This document shows, piece by piece, positions 42,557 through 50,231 of a DNA stretch of 64,000 bases; position 1 is the stretch's first letter; every line of letters begins with the position of its first letter. Origin of the DNA: Lysobacter sp. 5GHs7-4 (GTDB lineage Bacteria; Pseudomonadota; Gammaproteobacteria; Xanthomonadales; Xanthomonadaceae); the NCBI RefSeq assembly GCF_021284765.1, contig NZ_CP089924.1, positions 3,614,001 to 3,678,000 of the forward strand. Reading direction: 5' to 3'. The position numbers were made by a program, and so were the translations under genes. A model generated the notes under the pieces. It saw only the letters and a program-made list of their open reading frames with translations. It did no database searches and was not told the DNA's origin.

Positions 42557-43246
42557 CTACGACAAGCCCAGACTCGCCGACCAACCGTGCCGCTGATGGC
42601 CCACCAGACGGTCGAAGTACCACAGGTAGACCGCCGCCGCATCCCGAAACTCGGCGCCCTTCGGCAGCGGCGTCGCGCCGCTGAGCACGCCTGCGGAGAT
42701 TTCCATCCATCCGCTGGTGTCGTCGGCCTCCAGGCCCAGGCGCTGCGCGGCCTGCACCACTGCCGGCGACGGATCCCCGTCAGGCCACTGGCTGTTCACT
42801 TCCAACAAGTAATACAGATGCTCCGGCAGCACGATGCCGGACAACGCCCGTGTCGTGGCCGTATCGCGGCGCAGGTCCGCCACGGCCGCCTTGAGCGGCG
42901 CCAAGGCGATGACTTGGCCCTGGGCGTCGGTGAGATCGGACTCGGCGATCGCGCGATGCGCCATGCCCGACCAGAACGCCGCATCGTGGCGGCCGTCGGT
43001 CTGCGCCATGTGCGTCGCCGCGTGTTCGGCGATGGCGCCTTCGCGGGTGAACAACGGCGTCAGCACGCGGTCGTCGCGATGGCTGTAGCCGAAGAAGTAA
43101 CGCCGCCCATCGACGACGATGGACTCGATCCCGCCTACCGCGCCGGCGTCGAGAGACGGAAGCCCGGTTTGCCTATCGCAAGCGCCCACCAGCAGCGTTG
43201 CCGCGACCAAGACCAGCGAGGCGAACCACAGCAGCAAACGCTCCAT
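42557..43246 (-). CDS. Hypothetical lipoprotein
   Basis: A 229-residue protein with a signal peptide and lipobox-like LVGAC (about 19-23). The mature domain includes VDGRRYFFGYSHRDDRVLTP, SGIVLPEHLYYLLEVNSQWPDGD and AAAVYLWYFDRLVGHQRHG. No family recognised. It is followed, upstream on the same strand, by the DUF2277 gene 19 bp away. Confidence 0.7.
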   Translation of the reverse strand: MERLLLWFASLVLVAATLLVGACDRQTGLPSLDAGAVGGIESIVVDGRRYFFGYSHRDDRVLTPLFTREGAIAEHAATHMAQTDGRHDAAFWSGMAHRAIAESDLTDAQGQVIALAPLKAAVADLRRDTATTRALSGIVLPEHLYYLLEVNSQWPDGDPSPAVVQAAQRLGLEADDTSGWMEISAGVLSGATPLPKGAEFRDAAAVYLWYFDRLVGHQRHGWSASLGLS

Positions 43247-43265
43247 GCCACGCTACTCCAGGCCT

Positions 43266-43580
43266 TCAGCCGCGTTGCGCCTTGGGCTTGGATGACTGGC
43301 CCGAACCCGCGGGCCGGCCGAAACGCTTGGCCGAAAGCTCCGCGGCCTTGGCGCGTTCGACGTCGCGGTTCTTGGGCGGACTGAACGTGGTCAGCGAATT
43401 GATGAGCGTGGTCGCCGCCTCGCTGACCTGCTTCACGGCCAGATCGAACGCGGCCTGATTGGCCTGCGACGGCGCGTTGAAACCGCTGAGCTTGCGTACG
43501 AACTGCAACGCCGACGCGCGCACCTCGTCGGCCGTCGCCGGCGGCTCGAAGTTGTACAGGGTCCGGATGTTTCGGCACAT
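43266..43580 (-). CDS. DUF2277-family protein
   Basis: A 104-residue protein starting MCRNIRTLYNFEPPATADEV, the conserved DUF2277 N-terminus, followed by RASALQFVRKLSGFNAPSQAN and a basic C-terminal tail. GGGAGG precedes ATG 43580. The family occurs widely in Proteobacteria and Actinobacteria; function unknown. Confidence 0.9.
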   Translation of the reverse strand: MCRNIRTLYNFEPPATADEVRASALQFVRKLSGFNAPSQANQAAFDLAVKQVSEAATTLINSLTTFSPPKNRDVERAKAAELSAKRFGRPAGSGQSSKPKAQRG

Positions 43581-43731
43581 AGCGCCTCCCGAGCTGGGGT
43601 GCGACCGATCGCGGCGACCGGTCGCGCTTGTTTGCGAACGAGTGTCGTGCGGCCGTTCCAGCGCTGTCAACGCGGCCATGTCGTGCCGGCGACTCGGCCG
43701 GAGAAGCTCTGATCTTCGCGAGCATCCCGGC

Positions 43732-43762
43732 TTGACAAATCCAATATTTCCATAATACTGGA
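43732..43762 (+). promoter_or_regulatory. arsR promoter and ArsR operator
   Basis: TTGACA (43732-43737) and a TAATAC-like -10 (43753-43758, 15-bp gap; ATACTG would give 17). An imperfect inverted repeat TCCAATATT (43740-43748) / AATACTGGA (43754-43762), differing at one base pair, spans the core promoter, where an ArsR-family dimer would block polymerase. The start would fall at or next to the A of ATG 43766, so the mRNA may be leaderless. The stretch is AT-rich against its surroundings. Confidence 0.7.
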
Positions 43763-43765
43763 ACT

Positions 43766-44101
43766 ATGGAAGAATCAACCGCCCTGGCCGCGCTCGGCGC
43801 CCTAAGCCACGAATCCCGGCTGGCCGCGTTCCGCCAACTCGTGCAAGCCGGCCCCGAGGGTATGTCGGTGGGCGAGCTTCGAGAGCGCCTGGACCTACCG
43901 CCCGCCACCCTCACCGCTCACCTCAATGTGCTGCGCAATGCCGGCTTGGTGCACGACCAACGCGAGGGCCGGGTGATCCGGGTCCGCGCCCATTACGTGC
44001 AGATGAACGCGCTGCTGGCCTACCTCACCGAAAACTGCTGCGGCGGCGTCGAAACCTGCGCGCCCGCTTGCGCCCCTCGCCCGAAAGGAGCCTCACGATG
44101 A
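43766..44101 (+). CDS. arsR: ArsR-family arsenite-responsive repressor
   Basis: A 111-residue winged-helix repressor. The HTH is MSVGELRERLDLPPATLTAHLNVLRNAGLV. A C-terminal Cys set (Cys91-Cys92 and Cys98, also Cys102) resembles the C-terminal As(III) site of the Acidithiobacillus ferrooxidans type, not the CVC box of E. coli ArsR. Metalloid binding would release the operator at 43740-43762 and induce the operon. No Shine-Dalgarno precedes ATG. Its stop overlaps the next start (ATGA). Confidence 0.92.
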   Translation: MEESTALAALGALSHESRLAAFRQLVQAGPEGMSVGELRERLDLPPATLTAHLNVLRNAGLVHDQREGRVIRVRAHYVQMNALLAYLTENCCGGVETCAPACAPRPKGASR

Positions 44102-44583
44102 ATCGCTTCCATGTGCATCTGAACGTCGCCGACCTCTCCGCCAGCATCCGCTTCTACAACGAACTGTTCGCCATGCCGCCGACCGTGCAGAAAGCGGACT
44201 ACGCCAAATGGATGCTGGACGACCCGCGCATCAATTTCGCCATCTCCCATACCGGCCGCGCGCCGGGCATCGACCACCTGGGGCTGCAAGTCGATAGCGG
44301 CGACGAACTCAGCGCCTTGGGCCAGCGCCTGGACGCGGCCGGCGGCACCGTCGTCCCCGAGGAAGCGGCCGTGTGCTGTTACGCGCAGGCCGACAAGCTG
44401 TGGACCGCCGACCCGCAGGGCACGCGTTGGGAAACCTTCCACACGTTCGGCGAAGCCACCACCTACTACGACCCGGACGTGGGGTGCGCCGGCGAAGGCG
44501 CGGCCGCCTGCGCGCCCAGCCCGCCGATAGCCGCGAAACCGGTAGCCGCCGGTTGCTGCGCCACATCCGCCAGCTGTGGCTGA
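44098..44583 (+). CDS. arsI: ArsI/CadI-family VOC protein (arsenic resistance)
   Basis: A 161-residue protein of the ArsI/CadI branch of the VOC superfamily, whose characterised members cleave the C-As bond of trivalent organoarsenicals with Fe(II). The vicinal Cys93-Cys94 in AAVCCYAQADKLW, plus His/Glu candidates (His5, His60, Glu112), match that group. ATG 44098 follows AAAGGAG by 8 nt. The last 25 residues form an added Cys/Ala/Pro-rich tail (ACAPSPP, then GCCATSASCG), an extra thiol cluster. Enzyme activity is inferred. Confidence 0.82.
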   Translation: MNRFHVHLNVADLSASIRFYNELFAMPPTVQKADYAKWMLDDPRINFAISHTGRAPGIDHLGLQVDSGDELSALGQRLDAAGGTVVPEEAAVCCYAQADKLWTADPQGTRWETFHTFGEATTYYDPDVGCAGEGAAACAPSPPIAAKPVAAGCCATSASCG

Positions 44584-44593
44584 GGTTGGCGCC

Positions 44594-45025
44594 ATGCAGG
44601 TGCGCATCGCCCTCCCCTCAGAACACGCGGCTATCCGTCAATTGCTGACAGCCAGCGCGCTGCCTGTGCAGGACCTCGATACAGCCGCAGTCGCCTTTCT
44701 AGTGGCGGACGACGACCGCGTGCTGGCCGGCGTGGTCGGGGTGCAAGCGTTCGGCGACGTCGGCTTGTTGCGCTCGCTGGCGGTAAGTCCCGAGTACCGC
44801 CGCACCGGCATCGGCGACCGTCTGGTCGCCGCGGCCGAGCGCGACGCGCAGGCGCGCGGCCTGCGCCAGTTGGTCCTGCTGACGCAGACCGCCGCCGACT
44901 TCTTCAGCAAGCGCGGTTACAGGCCCATCGAACGTGCGCAGGCGCCGACCGGCGTGCAAGCCAGCGCCGAATTCCAATCGCTGTGCCCGGCGTCGGCGGC
45001 ATGCCTGAGCAAACAGATCGAATAG
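44594..45025 (+). CDS. GNAT acetyltransferase of the ArsN2 type
   Basis: A 143-residue GNAT protein. The acetyl-CoA loop is LLRSLAVSPEYRRTGIGDRLV (quoted in part: RRTGIG) and the later TQTAADFFSKRGY motif matches ArsN-type N-acetyltransferases, which acetylate arsenic-containing amino acids or antibiotics such as arsinothricin (known for ArsN1). A start at ATG 44594 follows GAGG by 8 nt; GTG 44576 would overlap arsI. Position inside an ars operon supports the name; the exact substrate is unknown. Confidence 0.78.
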   Translation: MQVRIALPSEHAAIRQLLTASALPVQDLDTAAVAFLVADDDRVLAGVVGVQAFGDVGLLRSLAVSPEYRRTGIGDRLVAAAERDAQARGLRQLVLLTQTAADFFSKRGYRPIERAQAPTGVQASAEFQSLCPASAACLSKQIE

Positions 45026-45084
45026 GCATCGGCACATCGCCGACGCTTCGCGATCGCCGCACCCTCCAGCCCTTCAATCCTCCT

Positions 45085-45480
45085 ATGACCACCAAGCCAC
45101 GCGTCCTGTTCGTCTGCGTCGAAAACGCCAACCGCAGCCAGATGGCCGAAGCCTTCGCCCGCCTTCATGGCGGCGACCGCGTCGAGGCCCACAGCGCCGG
45201 CTCCGCGCCGTCCGGCCGCATCAACCCCAAGGCCATTCATTACATGGCCGAGTTGGGTTACGACCTGAGCGCGCACGCGTCCAAGTCGCTGGACGAGATC
45301 GACGGCGCATTCGACGCCGTGATCACCATGGGGTGCGGCGACAACTGTCCTTGGGTGCCAGCGCGGGTGCGCGAGGATTGGGCGCTGCCCGATCCCAAGC
45401 ACCTGGACGGCGATGCCTACCGCGCCGTGCGCGACGACATTTCGGCGCGCGTGCGCGCGCTGCTGGCCTCGTTGCAGTGA
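45085..45480 (+). CDS. arsC: Arsenate reductase (thioredoxin-coupled, low-Mr phosphatase type)
   Basis: A 131-residue enzyme reducing arsenate to arsenite. Cys11-x5-Arg17-Ser18 (CVENANRS) is the P-loop; Cys84 and Cys88 in TMGCGDNC supply the disulfide cascade regenerated by thioredoxin; DPKHLDGD holds the acid. Length is normal. The stop overlaps the aquaporin start as GTGA. The arsenite produced must leave through the aquaporin or an unlinked pump. Confidence 0.94.
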   Translation: MTTKPRVLFVCVENANRSQMAEAFARLHGGDRVEAHSAGSAPSGRINPKAIHYMAELGYDLSAHASKSLDEIDGAFDAVITMGCGDNCPWVPARVREDWALPDPKHLDGDAYRAVRDDISARVRALLASLQ

Positions 45481-46142
45481 GCTTGCCGCGCAAGCTGTTG
45501 GCCGAGTTCATCGGTACCGCCCTGCTGCTGGCCACGGTGGTCGGCTCCGGCGTGATGGGCACGGCCTTGTCCGGCGGCAACGCCGCCATCGCCTTGCTCG
45601 CCAACGCCGCCGCGACCGCCGGCATGCTGTACGTGCTGATCGTGCTGCTGGGGCCGGTGTCGGGCGCGCATTTCAACCCGGCGGTCACGCTGGCCCTACG
45701 CCTGCGCGGAGCGCTGGACACCCGCGAAGCGCTGGCCTACGTCGGCGTGCAGATCGCCGCTGCGGTGGCTGGCGTGCTGCTCGCGCACGCCATGTTCGAA
45801 CTGCCGCTGTGGCAGCCCGGCGTCCGCGTGCGCAGCGGCGCGGCGCAATGGTTGAGCGAAGCCGTGGCCACGTTCGGGCTATTGCTCACGATACTGCTGG
45901 GCGCGCGCCACCGCCCGACCGCCCTGCCCGCCTTGGTGGCCAGCTATATTTTCGCCGCGTACTGGTTCACCGCCAGCACGTCCTTCGCCAACCCCGCGGT
46001 CACGCTGGCGCGCTCGCTGACGCAGACGTTCGCGGGCATCCGCCCAGCCGATGCGGGCGGCTTCGTGTTGGCGCAGCTGGCCGGCGCGGCCTTGGCGGTG
46101 TGGACCGCGCCGAAGCTGATGCTGCGTGACGCCACGCCTTAA
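45477..46142 (+). CDS. MIP-family aquaporin of the arsenic operon (AqpS-like)
   Basis: A 221-residue aquaporin. GTG 45477 overlaps the arsC stop. Two NPA boxes, HFNPAVT and SFANPAVT, and about six hydrophobic segments are seen. In Sinorhizobium meliloti AqpS acts with ArsC to let arsenite flow out down its gradient; the same layout arsR-arsC-aqp here suggests the same job. No Acr3 or ArsB gene is present in the window. It is the last gene of the operon. Confidence 0.88.
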   Translation: MSLPRKLLAEFIGTALLLATVVGSGVMGTALSGGNAAIALLANAAATAGMLYVLIVLLGPVSGAHFNPAVTLALRLRGALDTREALAYVGVQIAAAVAGVLLAHAMFELPLWQPGVRVRSGAAQWLSEAVATFGLLLTILLGARHRPTALPALVASYIFAAYWFTASTSFANPAVTLARSLTQTFAGIRPADAGGFVLAQLAGAALAVWTAPKLMLRDATP

Positions 46143-46540
46143 GGCCGCCCACGACGGGCCTTGGGATAGCAGCGGCGCAAGCCGCGACCCGCGCAAGTGG
46201 CCGAAGGTTCGCGGTCGCGGCTTACGCCGCTCCTACCCCAAAGCTTGCTGTTGCGCGGGGACGCCACCGCCCTAATGCAATCGCTTGCTAGCCGGATGGC
46301 AGCACTGAAACCGGGCGTGCCAAGTAGCGGCAGCGGATCGTGGAAGGCATCGCCGACACGTGGCGATTCGTGACGGTGATGGGGCTTTGGAGTAGGAGTG
46401 GCGTAGGCCGCGGCCGCGCCCTACGGCCACCCGCGTGGGTCGCAGCTACACCTCTGCGATCCGCCCCTACCCTAAGGAGGACCGCAAAAGAAAACGCCGC
46501 GGAGGCCGCGGCGTTTTGGCGTAGCGTTGAACCCGGCTGA
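46143..46540. repeat. Intergenic region with REP-like palindromic repeats
   Basis: Holds at least three copies of a GGAGCGGCG-TAA-GCCGCGACC-like unit with an internal GCGGC/GCCGC dyad: 46168-46189 and 46392-46415 on the plus strand and 46213-46238 inverted. The first two face each other and could fold into a larger hairpin. A fourth diverged match lies near 46437-46475. Such repeats are common in extragenic DNA of Lysobacter and Xanthomonas (general knowledge). No gene is supported here. Confidence 0.6.
46491..46517. terminator. Bidirectional terminator
   Basis: 12-bp perfect stem AAAACGCCGCGG / CCGCGGCGTTTT around AGG, with A/T tracts on both sides. It lies 24 bp after the stop of the minus-strand outer-membrane gene and would end that operon; it may also stop read-through from the ars operon. 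Confidence 0.88.
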
Positions 46541-49500
46541 TCAGTAGTAACCCGCCAGATTCAAGAACCACCCCTTATTGTCGTACTTCAAATCCGTCAG
46601 GTCGTCGCTGAAGTCGGTGAAGTTGTAGCCCACGCCGACCTTGAAGTTGTCGCCGAGCTGGCGGTCCAGGCCGATCAGCCAACCGCGGCGGTCGCCGCCG
46701 TCCTTGACCTGCAGCCAGCGGTACTCGGCGAGGCCTTCCCACTTGCCGATCAGGTGGTAGCGCAGCTGGCCGGCGACGAAGTCGGCGCGGCTGTCCAGCC
46801 ACTGGCCTTCGCCGCGACCGATGCGGTAGTCGCCCCAACGGCTGGCGAGCTTGCCGGCCACTTCCCACTTGTCGTCGATGCGGTAGACGCCTTCGAACGA
46901 CAGCACCTGCGAGCGCTGGTCGTAGGTGGCGCCGCCGTCCTGGCCGAGGGTGGCCAGGTCGTACAGGTAGGTGTACTTGCCGAACAGGCCCCAGCGGGTG
47001 TTGTCGTGCGGGCGGTAGGCGAAGCCGAGGTTGGCTTCGGCCAGCTTGGCGCTTTCCAGCGGGTTGAGGTCGTCCTGGGTGTCGGCGTAGTTGGCGCGCA
47101 GGGCCAGGCGCAGGTCTTCGTTGACCTTGTAGAACAGGCGGTTGGTGGTGACCCACTGCTCGCGCTGCTCGGCGCCGGTGTCCTTGCGGTACTCCAGCTT
47201 GCTGCTCCACTGGGCGATTTCGTCGGTGCGGCCGCCGCTGACGCTGTAGGCGCGGCGGTCGACGCGGCCGGTGGCGGCATCCAGTTCGCCGTCCATGATG
47301 GTGAAGCCGATGTTCCAGCCTTCGGACGGATAGAAGTCCATGCCGTAGGTGTGGACGATGCCCTGGCTGTTGTCGCTGGGGTCCTTGAGGAACTGGCTTT
47401 CGTTGAACAGGTTGACCTGGTTGCTCAGGCGCCAGCGCTGGCCGAGGGTCCAGCCGTTCTGCAGGTCGCGGTTGAACAGCGGGTCGGTGGCGGTGGTGTC
47501 GGTGCTGTAGCTGTAGGCGCCGTAGAGCGTGTGGTCGGGCTTGATGCGGTACTCGGCCTCGACCTTGCCGCCGTGGCCGCGGCTGCCGCCGCTGACTTCG
47601 GCGCCGACGCTGGAACGGTCGCCGAACAGGTACTTGGCGCCCAGCGTGGCCAGGTTGTTGCGGTCGTAAGCACCGTTATCGTCATCGGCGGTGATCTGGC
47701 CGACGCCGTACACCTCCAGCGAGGAGCCGAAGCGGCGGCGGTAGCTCACGGCCGCCAACAAGGCGTCGGCGGTGCCGCTGAGACGCTCCTCGCGGACGCG
47801 GCGCAGCTCGGCGCCCAGCTGGGTGTCGTTGGTGATGCGCCAATCGGCGGTCAGCTGGCTCTGTTCCAGCGCCTCGTTACCGCGCTCGGCGCGCGAGTAC
47901 TTGCCGTACAGGCTGAAGTTCTCGGTGAAGTAGCCCAGGAACTCGGCGCCGTACTCCTCGATGTCCAGACCGGTGTCGGCACGCGAGACCGAGAAGCCGG
48001 CATCGACGTCGCGCCACCAGGCGCCCACGCTCCAGTCGCGGTCGGTCCAGCCCAGCTCCTTGAAGTTGGCGCGCGCTTCCACCGCGCGGGCTTCGCCGCT
48101 GCGCGCGCCGCTGGTCGGGTTGCGCTGGATGAAGCTCAGGCCGCCGTTGTCGGAGTAGAAGATCGGCGCGACGGTGGACTCGCTGCGGGTCTGCTCCAGC
48201 TTCAGGTAGGTGCCGCGACCGGCCTGCAGGGTCAGGTCGGCGCCCTTGAGGGTGTAGTCGTCGCCTCGACGGTTCTCGTCGATGTAGGTGCCGCCCACCG
48301 CGACGTGCTCGCCGAACCACTGCTTGCCACGGAAACCGGCGCTGACGTCGTCGGCGTCGAAACCGACCGGCACGTATTCGTAGTCGACCAGCAGCAGTTG
48401 GGTGTAGCCGTCCAGCGGGTTGTCGCGGGTCAGGGTGCGCACGTTCTCGCGCGTGACCTGGGCCAGCGGACGGGTCAGGATCAGTCGGCCTTGCAGCTCG
48501 TCGATCTCGTAATCGGCGCCGCGCTGCAGGTCCACGCGGCTTTCGGTGCGGCCGGTGGTGCGGTCGCGGATTTCCAGGGTGACCTTGTCCGAACCCGGCA
48601 GCACGTCGGTGTGCTTGAGGTAGTACAGGCTGCCGCCGGTGCCGAGGAATTCGGTGTGGCCGTAGGCGCTCTGCGCCTCGGAACCGAACGCGCGCACCTC
48701 GCTCTTGGGCGCGCCCAGCTGGGTGGTGCCGCGCGAACGCCAGGACAGCGCCGCGCCGTACAGCGAGCGGTCGTACTGGCCGTACTCGGTGCCGGTGATG
48801 CCGGTGTTGAAGTTGCCCCACAGCGCCTGGTTCTGGTCCCAGTCCACGCGCACGTACAAACGGCCCTGGGTATCGACGTCGCGGTAGGTGCTGGAGTCGT
48901 CGCCGTAGACCGGGTAGTACAGGTCGGGGTCGAGGCGGCGGAACACGTCCTGCGCATCGGCGTCGAAGAAGCCGTTGAACAGCTGCTTGATCTCGCGCTC
49001 GCGGGTGTCGGCCTGGGCGGTGATCAGGTACTTGCCCTTGACCTTGCCCTTCAAATAGAACGCCAGGCGGCCTTCGCTGATGAAGTCCTTGTCGTAGCGC
49101 TCGTCGCCGGCCAGCGGTTCGATGTTGCCGCTGACGTTGTTCTCCGACACGGTGACGTCGGCCAGCGCGACCAGGAACGCGTACTTGCCGGTGACGTCGA
49201 CGTCCAGGCGGTGTTCCAGCGGCGCGCCGCCGCGCGGCTTGATCGCCACGTCGTAGCCGTGACGGCCGATCGGCTCCAGGAACTCGGCCACGAACTTGCG
49301 CTCGAGGTCGATCGGGAAGGTCTCGCCGTTGATGGTCAGCTGCGTGTCGCGCGGGATGTCGCGGCCGTAGATGCGCACGCGCGAGCCATAGATCGGGATG
49401 TTCTGGATGCGCAGCGAGCTGCGGCCGTAGATCGCGTTCTCGATGCCTTGCGATTCGGCCTCGTCGCCGTCCAGCAGCTTGCCCAGCGAGCGCTGGTTCT

Positions 49501-50227
49501 CGTCGCGCAGCACCTGGATGCCGCGCTCGTAGTCTTCCGGACGCACCAGCTGCACGCGGTTGCCGACGGTTTCGTCGAAGCTGCCGTCCTTGCCGTAGGC
49601 GCGGGCGACATAGATCAGCTCGTCGCCGGGCTGCAGGTTGAGGCCCTCGGGCAGCGTGCCGTCCCAGGTCTGGTCGGTGACGTTGGCCACCGGCAGATCG
49701 ATCTTGGCCAGCGGCGTGACCAGGTCGGTGTCGCTGCCGCGGTAGACGGTGACTTCCCAGCGCTCGATGAACGAGGCGTAGTTGGTGTAACCGTGGAAGC
49801 GCAGCGGCTTGGCGATGCGGCCGTTCTCGAACGGCACGGTGGAACCGCCCTGCACGTCCAGCACCGGGCGGCCCAGGGTGGGATCTTCGGTCGCCCAGAT
49901 CACACCGCCGTTGGGCAGGTCGATGCTGAAGCGGCCGGCGATCTTGGCGCTGCCGGGCAGCACGTCCTCGCGCACCACGTCGACGCGACGGTTGCGCTGC
50001 AGGGCGTCGGCGTCGTCGCCTTGCGCGACCGGGCGTTCCTCGCCGCGGGTGCGGACGCGGAACAGCAGGCCTTCGTCGCTGCGGCACTCGCTGCCTCCGC
50101 AACGCGCACCGCCCTCGCCTTCGGCCTTGGGCGCCGCGTCCTGAGCCAGCGACGGGCCGGCGACACCGGCCGAGAGCAGGCCGATCAGGGTCATGTCCAG
50201 AAGCTTCATCTTCATCTTCATGGCCAT
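46541..50227 (-). CDS. Outer-membrane beta-barrel-like partner of the giant repeat protein
   Basis: A 1,228-residue exported protein. Signal peptide: basic MKMKMKLLDMTLIGLL then AGPSLAQ (about residue 29). The N-terminal half is soluble, beta-rich, with regions such as GENAIYGRSSLRIQNIP and QPGDELIYVARAYGKDG resembling Ig or POTRA-like folds. From about 600 to the end, alternating aromatic strands (LRYHLIGKWEGLAEYRWLQV, FKVGVGYNFTDFSDDL) end in FLNLAGYY, with a terminal aromatic residue typical of beta-barrel proteins. It is 4 bp downstream of the giant protein, so one operon. A role in anchoring, exporting or displaying that protein is plausible, not shown. Confidence 0.75.
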   Translation of the reverse strand: MAMKMKMKLLDMTLIGLLSAGVAGPSLAQDAAPKAEGEGGARCGGSECRSDEGLLFRVRTRGEERPVAQGDDADALQRNRRVDVVREDVLPGSAKIAGRFSIDLPNGGVIWATEDPTLGRPVLDVQGGSTVPFENGRIAKPLRFHGYTNYASFIERWEVTVYRGSDTDLVTPLAKIDLPVANVTDQTWDGTLPEGLNLQPGDELIYVARAYGKDGSFDETVGNRVQLVRPEDYERGIQVLRDENQRSLGKLLDGDEAESQGIENAIYGRSSLRIQNIPIYGSRVRIYGRDIPRDTQLTINGETFPIDLERKFVAEFLEPIGRHGYDVAIKPRGGAPLEHRLDVDVTGKYAFLVALADVTVSENNVSGNIEPLAGDERYDKDFISEGRLAFYLKGKVKGKYLITAQADTREREIKQLFNGFFDADAQDVFRRLDPDLYYPVYGDDSSTYRDVDTQGRLYVRVDWDQNQALWGNFNTGITGTEYGQYDRSLYGAALSWRSRGTTQLGAPKSEVRAFGSEAQSAYGHTEFLGTGGSLYYLKHTDVLPGSDKVTLEIRDRTTGRTESRVDLQRGADYEIDELQGRLILTRPLAQVTRENVRTLTRDNPLDGYTQLLLVDYEYVPVGFDADDVSAGFRGKQWFGEHVAVGGTYIDENRRGDDYTLKGADLTLQAGRGTYLKLEQTRSESTVAPIFYSDNGGLSFIQRNPTSGARSGEARAVEARANFKELGWTDRDWSVGAWWRDVDAGFSVSRADTGLDIEEYGAEFLGYFTENFSLYGKYSRAERGNEALEQSQLTADWRITNDTQLGAELRRVREERLSGTADALLAAVSYRRRFGSSLEVYGVGQITADDDNGAYDRNNLATLGAKYLFGDRSSVGAEVSGGSRGHGGKVEAEYRIKPDHTLYGAYSYSTDTTATDPLFNRDLQNGWTLGQRWRLSNQVNLFNESQFLKDPSDNSQGIVHTYGMDFYPSEGWNIGFTIMDGELDAATGRVDRRAYSVSGGRTDEIAQWSSKLEYRKDTGAEQREQWVTTNRLFYKVNEDLRLALRANYADTQDDLNPLESAKLAEANLGFAYRPHDNTRWGLFGKYTYLYDLATLGQDGGATYDQRSQVLSFEGVYRIDDKWEVAGKLASRWGDYRIGRGEGQWLDSRADFVAGQLRYHLIGKWEGLAEYRWLQVKDGGDRRGWLIGLDRQLGDNFKVGVGYNFTDFSDDLTDLKYDNKGWFLNLAGYY

Positions 50228-50231
50228 GTCC

